NCBI GenBank assembly: GCA_937928015.1
Contig: CALFXA010000210.1
Coordinates: 1-43,175, forward strand
Direction: 5' to 3'
DNA length: 43,175 bases
Source: an uncultured Anaerolineales bacterium
Lineage (GTDB): Bacteria; Chloroflexota; Anaerolineae; Anaerolineales; Villigracilaceae
A model generated the notes under the pieces. The model searched no databases and was not told the DNA's origin. It saw only the letters and a list, made by a program, of their open reading frames with translations. Of the stretch, positions 27,678 through 35,265 are shown in pieces. Position numbers and translations under genes: made by a program. Numbering within the stretch: position 1 is the stretch's first letter; each line of letters opens with the position of its first letter.

Positions 27678-29120
27678 ATGCAGGCTGTCCCCAGTGAATT
27701 TCTAGCAATTGACCGAAAGGAGAGGGTAAATCGTCCTTTCTTTGATCTCGACTTGCGCCCCGCCGAGGAGCGCATGTGCGATTTCGATGACGTGGTCATC
27801 TCTTTTGACGCGGAACGGGCCATGGTCGAGGCTGCGCGTTGCATCCATTGTCCCGACCCCGCCCCGTGCATGGTCGCCTGTCCCCCGCACAATGACATCC
27901 CCTCGGCCATGTGGTTGATCGAGCAGGGCCGTTTCGACGAAGCCGCCGAGATCTACCATAAGACCAGTTCCCTGCCAGAGATCTGCGGACGCGTCTGCCC
28001 GCACGAGGTGCTCTGCCAGGGCTCCTGTGTCTTGAACAAGCACCACGCCCCCGTCCTGACGGGCGAACTCGAAACCTTCGCCGTGGATTATCAGCGGCGC
28101 GTTTCGGGCTATGTCATCCCGCTGGGGATTCCTACGGGGAAGAAGGTGGCCGTCATCGGCGCGGGACCCGCAGGGCTGGGCTGCGCCGAAGTGTTGGTCC
28201 GCAAGGGATACGAGGTCACCATCTTCGAGTCCAAACCCGGGCCGGGCGGTCTGCTCGTGTACGGCATCCCAAACTTCAAACTCCCCAAGGACGTATGGTC
28301 CGAGAAATGGGAAGAATTCGAGCGTGCGGGCGTCAAATTTTCTCCCAACACTTACATCGGCAAGGACAAGATCATCGATGGCTTGTTCGAAGAAGGCTTC
28401 GAGGCGGTTTTCATCGGCGTCGGCTCCGAGGTGGACGCCAAGATGGAAGACACCCCAGGCACCGACCTGCCGGGCGTCTACGAGGCCACCGACTTCCTGA
28501 TCCGTGGCAATGTGGAGCACGACCTGTTACCTGAGAACATGCGCAGACCGCTTGAACTCGGCCGCCGCGTGGTAGTCATCGGCGGCGGCGACACGGCCTC
28601 CGACTGTCTGCGCACCGCCCTGCGCCTCGGCGCGGAAGAGGTCACCTGTCTTTATCGCCGTACCGAGAAGGAAATGCCGGGCGGCAAGAAGGATCGCAAG
28701 ATGGCCCGCGAGGAAGGCGCCAAGTACCGCTTCCTGACCCAGCCGGTCAAGTTCATCGCCGGGGCTGACGGCAAGCTGGCCGCCGTCGAGTGCATCGAGA
28801 TGCGCCTGGGTGAACCCGATGCCAAGGGCCGCCGCAAGCCTGTCCCCGTGGAAGGCTCGAACTTCAGCGTGGCCTGCGACACGGCCATCCTGGCCCTCGG
28901 CTACTGGCCCGACCCGATCCTCGGCAAGACCACCCCCAACCTGGATGTCCATGACTGGGGCCTGATCACCGCCGACAAGAAAACGGGATCCACCTCCCGC
29001 CCCGGTGTGTTCTCCGGTGGTGACTGCGTCACGGGACCCGACCTGGTGGTCACCGCCATGGTGGCGGGTCGCAAAGCCGCCGAATCCATTGACGCATATT
29101 TGAAAAGCAAGGGATCATAA
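27678..29120 (+). CDS. GltD-like NAD(P)-dependent FeS flavoprotein oxidoreductase
   Basis: 480 residues; GGAGG 7 nt before ATG. The N-terminal FeS region has C55-x2-C58, C64, C68 (CIHCPDPAPCMVAC) and a second group CGRVCPHEVLCQGSC. The FAD loop is VIGAGPAGLGCAE, the NADPH loop VIGGGDTASDCLRTAL, and the C-terminal FAD motif SRPGVFSGGDCVTGP. Length and layout match the glutamate synthase small subunit and its relatives (NfnB, SudA). It moves electrons from NAD(P)H through FAD to FeS clusters. No GltB-type large subunit lies nearby, so it either pairs with one elsewhere or has another acceptor. Followed by its own terminator. Confidence 0.92.
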   Translation: MQAVPSEFLAIDRKERVNRPFFDLDLRPAEERMCDFDDVVISFDAERAMVEAARCIHCPDPAPCMVACPPHNDIPSAMWLIEQGRFDEAAEIYHKTSSLPEICGRVCPHEVLCQGSCVLNKHHAPVLTGELETFAVDYQRRVSGYVIPLGIPTGKKVAVIGAGPAGLGCAEVLVRKGYEVTIFESKPGPGGLLVYGIPNFKLPKDVWSEKWEEFERAGVKFSPNTYIGKDKIIDGLFEEGFEAVFIGVGSEVDAKMEDTPGTDLPGVYEATDFLIRGNVEHDLLPENMRRPLELGRRVVVIGGGDTASDCLRTALRLGAEEVTCLYRRTEKEMPGGKKDRKMAREEGAKYRFLTQPVKFIAGADGKLAAVECIEMRLGEPDAKGRRKPVPVEGSNFSVACDTAILALGYWPDPILGKTTPNLDVHDWGLITADKKTGSTSRPGVFSGGDCVTGPDLVVTAMVAGRKAAESIDAYLKSKGS

Positions 29121-29174
29121 TTTGAGAAAGGCTTGTCCCTAAAAAGACAAGTAACCTGTTGTGAGGGCAGGTGC

Positions 29175-29212
29175 ATCGGGGCGTGGCCTAGGCTGCGCCC
29201 CGATTCGTTTTT
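29175..29212 (+). terminator. Intrinsic terminator after the GltD-like gene
   Basis: Nine-bp GC-rich stem ATCGGGGCG (29175-29183) / CGCCCCGAT (29196-29204), 12-nt loop, followed by CGTTTTT. A smaller CTTGTC/GACAAG hairpin precedes it at 29132-29151. Confidence 0.75.
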
Positions 29213-29233
29213 CAAGGCATGACCCAGGTAGCA

Positions 29234-29262
29234 TTACAAAAATGTAAAGTAGCGGGTAGAAT
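29234..29262 (+). promoter_or_regulatory. Promoter of the response regulator; leaderless arrangement
   Basis: -35 TTACAA (29234-29239), 17-bp spacer, -10 TAGAAT (29257-29262), then 7 nt to ATG 29270. No Shine-Dalgarno precedes the ATG, so transcription probably starts at the start codon. Confidence 0.6.
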
Positions 29263-29269
29263 AGTCGGC

Positions 29270-29914
29270 ATGGACAAGTCTCAAGACTACTTACTGGTGG
29301 TGGAAGACATCCCCGACATCTTGACCCTGCTGGATACAACCCTGAGGTTCAAGGGCTATCGGGTGGTCACTGCCCGCGACGGGCAGGAGGCGCTGGACCT
29401 CATCCAGAAGGAAACACCCGCCCTGATCATCACCGACATCCTGATGCCCAAGATGGACGGCTTCAACCTGGTCCATAAACTGCGCATCGACCCTGAGACC
29501 CGCAAGATCCCGGTCATCTTCCTCTCCGCCACGTACGTCGCACCCGAGGACAAGGCCTTTGCCGTTGACATCGGCGTGACCCACTTCATCGAAAAGCCCG
29601 TCGACCTGGAAGAGTTCCTGCCCCTGGTAGCGGACCTGCTCGAAAAGGACGGCGTCCCCGCCACGCACGAGCCGCTCACTGACCCGAACTTCTACGTTGG
29701 TTATCGCAGGCGACTGGAAGCCAAGCTTGACCAGAAGATGAAGCAAATCGCGCGTTCCGAAGGCCTGCTCGATACCCTGCCCGAAGAGGAAAAAGCCTCC
29801 TTCCTGTCCTCACTCGAAAAGGCCATCGAAGAACGCGACGAAATCCAGCGCCTGCTCGACCAGATCAATCAGACCATGCGAAAGCGGCACGGGACCACCT
29901 CCGGGGATTCCTGA
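29270..29914 (+). CDS. Stand-alone response regulator with helical C-terminal extension
   Basis: 214 residues from ATG 29270; an ATG at 29219 overlaps the promoter and terminator tail and is rejected. Receiver domain (residues 1-125): acidic pair E12/D13, phospho-acceptor D56 in IITDILMPKMDG, Ser/Thr in FLSAT, Lys in HFIEKPVD. The remaining about 85 residues are helical and charged (RRRLEAKLDQKMKQI..., LEKAIEERDEIQRLLDQINQ), a likely coiled coil, with no DNA-binding or enzymatic output domain. It should act by protein-protein contact. No histidine kinase is adjacent; the membrane Ser/Thr kinase at 19030 is the only kinase nearby. Confidence 0.9.
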   Translation: MDKSQDYLLVVEDIPDILTLLDTTLRFKGYRVVTARDGQEALDLIQKETPALIITDILMPKMDGFNLVHKLRIDPETRKIPVIFLSATYVAPEDKAFAVDIGVTHFIEKPVDLEEFLPLVADLLEKDGVPATHEPLTDPNFYVGYRRRLEAKLDQKMKQIARSEGLLDTLPEEEKASFLSSLEKAIEERDEIQRLLDQINQTMRKRHGTTSGDS

Positions 29915-29937
29915 CTCAGTCCCATCGTCATGACAGT

Positions 29938-29979
29938 TTCAGGTCTCCGACGGCATCCGCCTCGGAGGCCTGAATTTTT
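29938..29979 (+). terminator. Intrinsic terminator after the response regulator
   Basis: 13-bp stem with one G-T pair (29938-29950 with 29962-29974), 11-nt loop, then five T. Confidence 0.85.
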
Positions 29980-29995
29980 AGAAAACCATCACGGG

Positions 29996-30001
29996 TATAA
30001 T
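29996..30001 (+). promoter_or_regulatory. -10 box TATAAT, leaderless arrangement
   Basis: Consensus TATAAT with exactly 7 nt before ATG 30009 of the metallopeptidase and no Shine-Dalgarno. No good -35 hexamer is seen. It follows the terminator of the previous gene directly. Confidence 0.55.
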
Positions 30002-30008
30002 TTTCGCC

Positions 30009-31277
30009 ATGCGTTCGCGCATCTCCACCTTCTTTCAATGGGCGTTGCTGATCTTTCTCCTGAGCGCTCTGCTCGCCTACAGTACCCCGCCCCTCACCGA
30101 CGAGACCGGGCAGGTGCGCACCTTCACGCGCCAGATCGAATTCGATTATCTGGAGTGGATGTTCGACGCGCTGGGCGTCAAACTCCAAACAGGCGCAGCA
30201 GGGTTGCCAGGCTACCTCGACCGCGAGACCCGCAAAGAGGTCGTCACAGAATACCTGCGAGTCACCCAGCACATCCTCGAAGGCGAGGCCGCGCTTCAGC
30301 GCATCTACGCTGACTCCTCCATTCAGGATAAGGACACCGCCGCCGCATCTCTGCGCGCCGACCTCGACCAGAACTATCAGCGGCAGAAACAGTTGGGCCC
30401 GCTGGCTGAAGCCGTCTTGCAGGAGCAGGTCTCGCAGGCCCTCTCCGATCTTGGGCTGACGACGCTCGGCCAGCCCATCCCGTCGGTGCTGTATCACTCC
30501 ACGCCTCTGCCCGATGCGCTGGTCGTCTCGAAGCGTGACGCCATCCAGCAGATCGCCAACATCTCCATCCAACCCGGCCTGACCGTGGACGAGGTGGAGA
30601 CCCTCGAGTCGCGCATCGACCAGCGGACGGGCGCGTCGTCGCTGGTGGTGCCCATCGGCGGTGTGGGCGTGTATCCCACCATGGTGATGCAGACCACCTC
30701 CCTGCCCTGGCTGGTGGACACCATCGCCCACGAGTGGACCCACAACTACCTCACCCAGCGTCCGCTCGGTATGCTCTACGATGAGACGCCCGAACTGCGT
30801 ACCATGAACGAGACCACCGCCTCCATTGCAGGCAACGAAGTGGGGAAATATGTGATCGAGCATTATTACCCCGAGCTGGCTCCCAAATCTTGGACCCCGG
30901 ACCTGATCTCGTTTCCGCTCGACCACCCCAACCCGGGCGACCTGCCGCGCCCGCCCTTCGACTTCCGCGCCGAGATGCACCTGACGCGCATCACCGTGGA
31001 CGCCCTGCTGGCCGCAGGCAAGGTCGATGAGGCCGAGGCTTACATGGTCGAGCGGCAGCAATTCTTCTTGAAGAACGGCTACCTGATCCGCAAGTTGAAC
31101 CAGGCCTACTTCGCCTTTTACGGTGCCTACGCCGACGTGCCCGGCGGCGCGGCCGGTGAGGACCCGGTCGGCCCCGCCGTGCGCGCCCTGCGCGAACAGA
31201 GCGCCTCGCTGGCAGACTTCGTCAACCGCATCGCGTGGATGACCAGTTTCGAGACCCTGCAAAAAGCAGTCCCGTAA
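30009..31277 (+). CDS. Membrane-anchored HExxH metallopeptidase, uncharacterised family
   Basis: 422 residues. One N-terminal membrane helix (FFQWALLIFLLSALLAYS) with the rest outside. DTIAHEWTHNYL gives H241-E242-x-x-H245, and MNETTASIAGNEVG gives E268, 23 residues on, as the probable third zinc ligand (gluzincin pattern). A later block LNQAYFAFYGAYAD resembles the NN-R-LA-F-Y block of the DUF2265 'predicted aminopeptidase' group, so the layout may be shared. A helical N-terminal half (residues 60-150) is rich in Glu/Gln. First gene of an envelope-protein run with a foldase lipoprotein and PrsW. Peptidase activity is inferred from the motif. Confidence 0.8.
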   Translation: MRSRISTFFQWALLIFLLSALLAYSTPPLTDETGQVRTFTRQIEFDYLEWMFDALGVKLQTGAAGLPGYLDRETRKEVVTEYLRVTQHILEGEAALQRIYADSSIQDKDTAAASLRADLDQNYQRQKQLGPLAEAVLQEQVSQALSDLGLTTLGQPIPSVLYHSTPLPDALVVSKRDAIQQIANISIQPGLTVDEVETLESRIDQRTGASSLVVPIGGVGVYPTMVMQTTSLPWLVDTIAHEWTHNYLTQRPLGMLYDETPELRTMNETTASIAGNEVGKYVIEHYYPELAPKSWTPDLISFPLDHPNPGDLPRPPFDFRAEMHLTRITVDALLAAGKVDEAEAYMVERQQFFLKNGYLIRKLNQAYFAFYGAYADVPGGAAGEDPVGPAVRALREQSASLADFVNRIAWMTSFETLQKAVP

Positions 31278-31319
31278 GGTCTGTCCGCCATTTCCTGTCT
31301 GAGTCACCAAGGACTTTTC

Positions 31320-32567
31320 ATGCGTACCAAACTTTTGTTCCTGCTCGCCTTCCTCGTGTTGGCGGGTTGCTCCTCGCAGCCCCCCGCGCAGACGGCCGCG
31401 CCCGTTGCGTCGACCGTCCCGACACAGGCGGCCACGTTGCCCCCATCCACGCCCACGGCGGATGGCAACGGCTGCACCAGCGTCAGCACCGGGCCGACCT
31501 CCACGCCCAACTCCTTTGCGCCCACCCTCAACGACGCGGATTACGTCTTCGGCCCGGCCGACGCGCCCGTCACCATCATCGAGTACTGCGACTTCCAGGC
31601 ACCCATCTGCCGTTCGATGGCGGCAGTGATGAGCAATCTCTCCGCCAGCCACCCGAGCAAGATCCGCCTGGCCTTCCGCCCGGTGCCGCTGACCGGCCAA
31701 CTGGACAAGTCGGACCTAGCGGTGCAGGCTGCCGTGGCGGCCGGGGATCAGGGCAAGTTCTGGGAGATGTATGACGCGCTCTTCGTCAAGAGCGATCAGT
31801 GGGATGCGCTCACACCCGCGCAATTCGAGACCTGGGTAGCGGACCAGGCTTCGGGTCTCGGGCTGGACAAGAACAAATTCCAGGCGGGGATGAAAAGCCA
31901 GGAAACAGCCGACAGACTCAAGCCCATGTTCAACTCGGCGCGGGATTTCGGCTTGCAGGCCGTCCCGCTGGTCATCATCAACGGGTCGCCCCAGCCGTCC
32001 TTCGCCATCAACTACTCGGGCATCACCACCACCGTGGACCTGATCCTGCTGGCCGAGCGGCAGTTCCAGACCTGTCCGCCGCTCGCCATCGACCCGTCGA
32101 AGCAGTACCTCGCCACCCTTCACACCGAAAAGGGCGATATCGTGTTGCAACTATATGCCGACAAAGCGCCCATCGCCGTCAACTCGTTCATCTTCCTCGC
32201 GCGGCAGGGCTGGTTCGACGGTGTGACCTTCCACCGCGTGATCTCCGGCTTCATGGCGCAAAGCGGCGACCCGACCGGCTCCGGTCGCGGCAACCCGGGG
32301 TATCTGTTCAAGAATGAAATCGACCCCGCGCTCAAGTTCGACCAGCCGGGCGTGCTGGCCATGGCCAACTCGGGCCCCGACACGAACGGCAGCCAGTTCT
32401 TCATCACCTTTGCGCCCCAGCCCTCGCTCGACGGTCAATACACCATCTTCGGCCGCGTGCTAAGCGGCATGGACGTGCTCGAAAGCCTGACCCTGCGCGA
32501 CCCAGAGACCAATCCCAGCCTGGCGCCCGGGGATAAAATCCTTAGCGTTGAAATCACGGAGAAATGA
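31320..32567 (+). CDS. Lipoprotein fusing a DsbA-like thioredoxin fold to a cyclophilin PPIase
   Basis: 415 residues; AAGGA upstream. Signal peptide with lipobox LAGC (Cys17), then a T/P/A-rich linker (residues 20-60). Residues about 70-250 are DsbA-like: ADAPVTIIEYCDFQAPICRSM at the active site and QAVPLVIING with the cis-Pro loop. The usual C-x-x-C is A94-P-I-C97, with an extra C90 four residues before A94. Residues about 262-415 are a complete cyclophilin: ATLHTEKGDIVLQLY, FHRVISGFMAQSGDPTGSG, NSGPDTNGSQFFITF, FGRVLSGMDVLE. It should sit on the outer face of the membrane and assist protein folding, joining thiol chemistry or chaperoning with proline isomerisation. Overlaps the PrsW gene by ATGA. 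Confidence 0.92.
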   Translation: MRTKLLFLLAFLVLAGCSSQPPAQTAAPVASTVPTQAATLPPSTPTADGNGCTSVSTGPTSTPNSFAPTLNDADYVFGPADAPVTIIEYCDFQAPICRSMAAVMSNLSASHPSKIRLAFRPVPLTGQLDKSDLAVQAAVAAGDQGKFWEMYDALFVKSDQWDALTPAQFETWVADQASGLGLDKNKFQAGMKSQETADRLKPMFNSARDFGLQAVPLVIINGSPQPSFAINYSGITTTVDLILLAERQFQTCPPLAIDPSKQYLATLHTEKGDIVLQLYADKAPIAVNSFIFLARQGWFDGVTFHRVISGFMAQSGDPTGSGRGNPGYLFKNEIDPALKFDQPGVLAMANSGPDTNGSQFFITFAPQPSLDGQYTIFGRVLSGMDVLESLTLRDPETNPSLAPGDKILSVEITEK

Positions 32568-33838
32568 TGCAGACTCAAAAGACTCATGTTGGCGCGTTGT
32601 TCCTGCTGATCGTGTTCGTCGTGGCAGCCTTGATCTACCTTTGCCTGGCCGCGGTGACGGGCGTCAGCGCGCTGATTTCATTTTTCGACCATTCCGCCGA
32701 AGTCGCTTCGAAGGCAAATATCGTCGGCGCGTTCGGGCTGGAATTCCTGCTGGTGTTGATTCCCGCTTACCTGAGTCTACGCAAGAACATGGGCGGGCAG
32801 GATGTCGACCGCCCCGTGCATATCCCCTTTGCCGCCTGGCAGATCGGCGCGGGCGTGACCATCATCGCCGCCGCCTTCGGGTTCGGTTACCTGGTCTCAG
32901 ACAAGCAGCCCTTCGACGCCATGCTGCTGCCGATCTTCACCGTGCTGGCCATCCTCACCCCCACCATGCTGCTGTTCGGGCTGGCCGTCCGCCGACTGGA
33001 AGCGGGCACGCGCTGGCGCTTCTGGAGCATATTCGGCCTCGGCATGACGGTCGGGCCGCTGATTCTGATCGTGGCCGAACTGCTGGTGGGCGTTGTCATG
33101 TTGGTGGGTGTGGTGGCCTACGTGATGCTCGTCCCCGGGCTGGCCGAAGAGCTTACGCGCCTTTCGACCCAGTTGAAATACCTCAGCAATCCCACCGAGG
33201 CAGTCATGCTGCTCGAACCCTACCTGAGCAACCCCAAGGTACTGGCCCTGGCCATCGGTTATATCGCCGTGCTGGTGCCGCTCATGGAGGAACTGGTCAA
33301 ACCCATCGGCGTGTGGATCTTCGCGCGACAGATTCGCACCCCGGCCGAGGGCTTCGTCCTCGGCGCGCTGAGCGGCGCGGCCTATGGGCTGGTCGAAAGC
33401 CTGGGCGTCGCCAACGTCTCGGGCGCAGACTGGGTGACCCTGGTCGGCGCGCGTATGGGCACGGGGCTGCTGCACATCGGCACCAGCGGGCTAATGGGCT
33501 GGGGCATCGTCTCGATGGTGCAGGAGCGCCGCTACCTGCGCGGCCTGCTGGCCTACCTCGGATCGGTGTCGATGCACGGCGTCTGGAACAGCATGACCAT
33601 CCTGTTCGGATTTTCGAGCGTGCTGAGCGCCGCCGGGACGAACCACATGCCCAACCTGATCGTTCCCGCCCTTGGGTCGATGGCCGTGCTAGGCATCGGG
33701 ATGTTCTTCCTGCTCTTGCACGCCAACCGCAGACTGCGGCTCGCGCCCATCCCGACGTCTGCGCCTGCTCCCGTCTCCGAGCCGCTTCCCGCACCCGAGC
33801 CTGATCCCGTTCCCGAAGAACCGCGCGCTACAGAGTAA
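32564..33838 (+). CDS. PrsW-family intramembrane metalloprotease
   Basis: 424 residues from ATG 32564 (ATG 32567 is also possible), coupled to the preceding gene by ATGA. About nine hydrophobic segments. Motifs of the PrsW/CPBP fold: E242-E243 in MEELVKPIG, GAAYGLVES with its Glu, GLLHIGTSGLMGWG and SMHGVWNS with the His residues. A cytoplasmic C-terminal tail is Pro/Glu-rich (PLPAPEPDPVPEEP). PrsW-type proteases cut membrane-embedded or membrane-proximal substrates, classically an anti-sigma factor. Here the nearest candidates are the preceding envelope proteins. No anti-sigma gene is visible. Confidence 0.88.
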   Translation: MMQTQKTHVGALFLLIVFVVAALIYLCLAAVTGVSALISFFDHSAEVASKANIVGAFGLEFLLVLIPAYLSLRKNMGGQDVDRPVHIPFAAWQIGAGVTIIAAAFGFGYLVSDKQPFDAMLLPIFTVLAILTPTMLLFGLAVRRLEAGTRWRFWSIFGLGMTVGPLILIVAELLVGVVMLVGVVAYVMLVPGLAEELTRLSTQLKYLSNPTEAVMLLEPYLSNPKVLALAIGYIAVLVPLMEELVKPIGVWIFARQIRTPAEGFVLGALSGAAYGLVESLGVANVSGADWVTLVGARMGTGLLHIGTSGLMGWGIVSMVQERRYLRGLLAYLGSVSMHGVWNSMTILFGFSSVLSAAGTNHMPNLIVPALGSMAVLGIGMFFLLLHANRRLRLAPIPTSAPAPVSEPLPAPEPDPVPEEPRATE

Positions 33839-33841
33839 AAT
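33836..33841 (+). promoter_or_regulatory. -10 box TAAAAT overlapping the prsW stop, leaderless arrangement
   Basis: TAAAAT includes the stop codon of the upstream gene and lies exactly 7 nt before ATG 33849. Upstream sequence has no strong Shine-Dalgarno (only AGG 4 nt away) and no clear -35. Confidence 0.4.
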
Positions 33842-33848
33842 CAGGTCC

Positions 33849-34700
33849 ATGACTCTCTCTTCCTCCTCCCCCGTCGCCCAGGACGGCGACCTGGCCCAAC
33901 TGGTGGGCCTGCGACACAAGCATTTCATCCTCACCCTGAAAACCGGGGCCGAGTTCCAGACCCATCGCGGCGTGCTCAAACACGACGACCTGATCGGCAA
34001 ATCGTGGGGCACACAGGTCTTCAGCCACCTGGGTTCGCCCTTCTTCCTGTTGCAGCCCTCGATGGCCGACCTGCTGATCGACCTGCCGCGCAACACGCAA
34101 ATCCTCTACCCCAAGGACATCGGCTACATCCTCATCACGATGGGCATCGCGCCCGGTCAGACCGTGATGGAAGCGGGAACAGGCTCGGGGTCCATGACCA
34201 TTGCCCTGGCCTCGGCGGTCGGCCCGCAGGGAAAGGTCATCTCCTACGAGCAAAAACCCGACACGCAGAATCTGGCACGCAAGAACCTGGCCCGCGTGGG
34301 ATTGGCCGAGCGCGTGGAGTTCAAACTGCGCGACATCAGCGAGGGCATGGACGAGACGAACGTCTCGGCCTTCTTCCTCGACGTGCCCAACCCGTACGAC
34401 CTGGTGCCACAGGTCCGCGCCACGCTGCGCCCGGGCGGATTCTTCTGCGCGCTGATTCCCACCTTCAACCAGGTGGAAAAGACCCTGTATGCACTGCGCC
34501 GAAACAATTTCGCTTTCATCGAGACCTGCGAATTGCTGCTGCGTTTCTACAAATCCGAGCCCAGCCGCATCCGCCCCACCGACCGCATGGTGGCGCACAC
34601 AGGCTTCCTGATCTTTGCACGCCGCATCGAGCCCAGCGAGGACGAGCGCACGCGCGAACTGCTCGACGAGATCGGCGCGGGTCAACTGGAAGAAAGATAA
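33849..34700 (+). CDS. trmI: tRNA (adenine(58)-N1)-methyltransferase TrmI
   Basis: 283 residues. N-terminal beta domain (GDLAQLVGLRHKHFILTLKTGAEF... HRGVLKHDDLIG), then QILYPKDIGYILITMGIAPGQTVMEAGTGSGSMTIALA: the SAM-binding loop is EAGTGSGSMT. YEQKPDTQNLARKNL binds the adenosyl part, DVPNPYDLVPQ is the D-x-P-x-P catalytic region, and LRPGGFFCALIPTFNQVEK follows. It makes m1A58 in the T loop of tRNAs. The length fits archaeal/bacterial TrmI. Start supported by homology of the first residues and by the -10 box 7 nt upstream. Confidence 0.93.
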   Translation: MTLSSSSPVAQDGDLAQLVGLRHKHFILTLKTGAEFQTHRGVLKHDDLIGKSWGTQVFSHLGSPFFLLQPSMADLLIDLPRNTQILYPKDIGYILITMGIAPGQTVMEAGTGSGSMTIALASAVGPQGKVISYEQKPDTQNLARKNLARVGLAERVEFKLRDISEGMDETNVSAFFLDVPNPYDLVPQVRATLRPGGFFCALIPTFNQVEKTLYALRRNNFAFIETCELLLRFYKSEPSRIRPTDRMVAHTGFLIFARRIEPSEDERTRELLDEIGAGQLEER

Positions 34701-34712
34701 AGGAGTCGATTT

Positions 34713-35255
34713 ATGCGTAGAGGTTTTCGGCGCGCCTTCCGCCGCGCCATGACACCCGACATCCCGCCGCTGTTGCAGCGCGCCAACGAACTGCTGGCCA
34801 GCGGCGACTTCAGCGGCGCGGCTGCGGCCTTCGAACAACTGGCCCAGGCTGCCGAGGGACGGGGTGGTCCGCGTGCGCCGAGATTCTTCCTCGACGCGGG
34901 CCGCGCCCGCATCCTGGCGGATCAGACCGCGGCAGGCATGGCTCACCTCAAGCATGGACTGGAAATGTTCGCGGTGCGCGGCGAGTTGCTGCATTTGCAT
35001 CGCGCGGGCCAGCGCATCATCGCGGAGCTCAATCAGCGCGGCCTGACTGCCGAGGCCAAAGAGATCGAGGCCGTGTTGACGGGGCGCCTGCCCGCGAACT
35101 TCACACCGTCTGCTGTGCAGGCTCCCGCCCGCAAGCCGACCCTGCCTACGCATTGCCCGTCCTGCGGCGGCGCCGTCCGCCCCGACGAGGTTGAGTGGCT
35201 GGACGAGGTCACGGCAGAATGCTCGTATTGCGGCAGTCCCGTGCGCGGAGAGTGA
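34713..35255 (+). CDS. Zinc-ribbon protein with helical repeat N-terminus
   Basis: 180 residues; AAAGGAG before ATG. Arg-rich start (RRGFRRAFRRAM), then about 100 residues of paired helices resembling TPR units (LLQRANELLASGDFSGAAAAFEQLAQ, FFLDAGRARILADQTAAGMAHLKHGLEMF). A linker leads to a C-terminal four-Cys zinc ribbon, CPSCGG and CSYCGS separated by about 22 residues. No enzymatic motif. Probably a cytoplasmic adaptor, possibly RNA-binding through the Arg-rich start. It lies between a tRNA modification gene and a NUDIX gene, all co-oriented. Confidence 0.75.
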   Translation: MRRGFRRAFRRAMTPDIPPLLQRANELLASGDFSGAAAAFEQLAQAAEGRGGPRAPRFFLDAGRARILADQTAAGMAHLKHGLEMFAVRGELLHLHRAGQRIIAELNQRGLTAEAKEIEAVLTGRLPANFTPSAVQAPARKPTLPTHCPSCGGAVRPDEVEWLDEVTAECSYCGSPVRGE

Positions 35256-35265
35256 TTTCCATTTG

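Noticed and set aside
29928..31700. 590-residue - strand open frame
   Set aside because: Covers the metallopeptidase and part of the fusion lipoprotein on the opposite strand and reads as Gly/Arg/His-rich low complexity.
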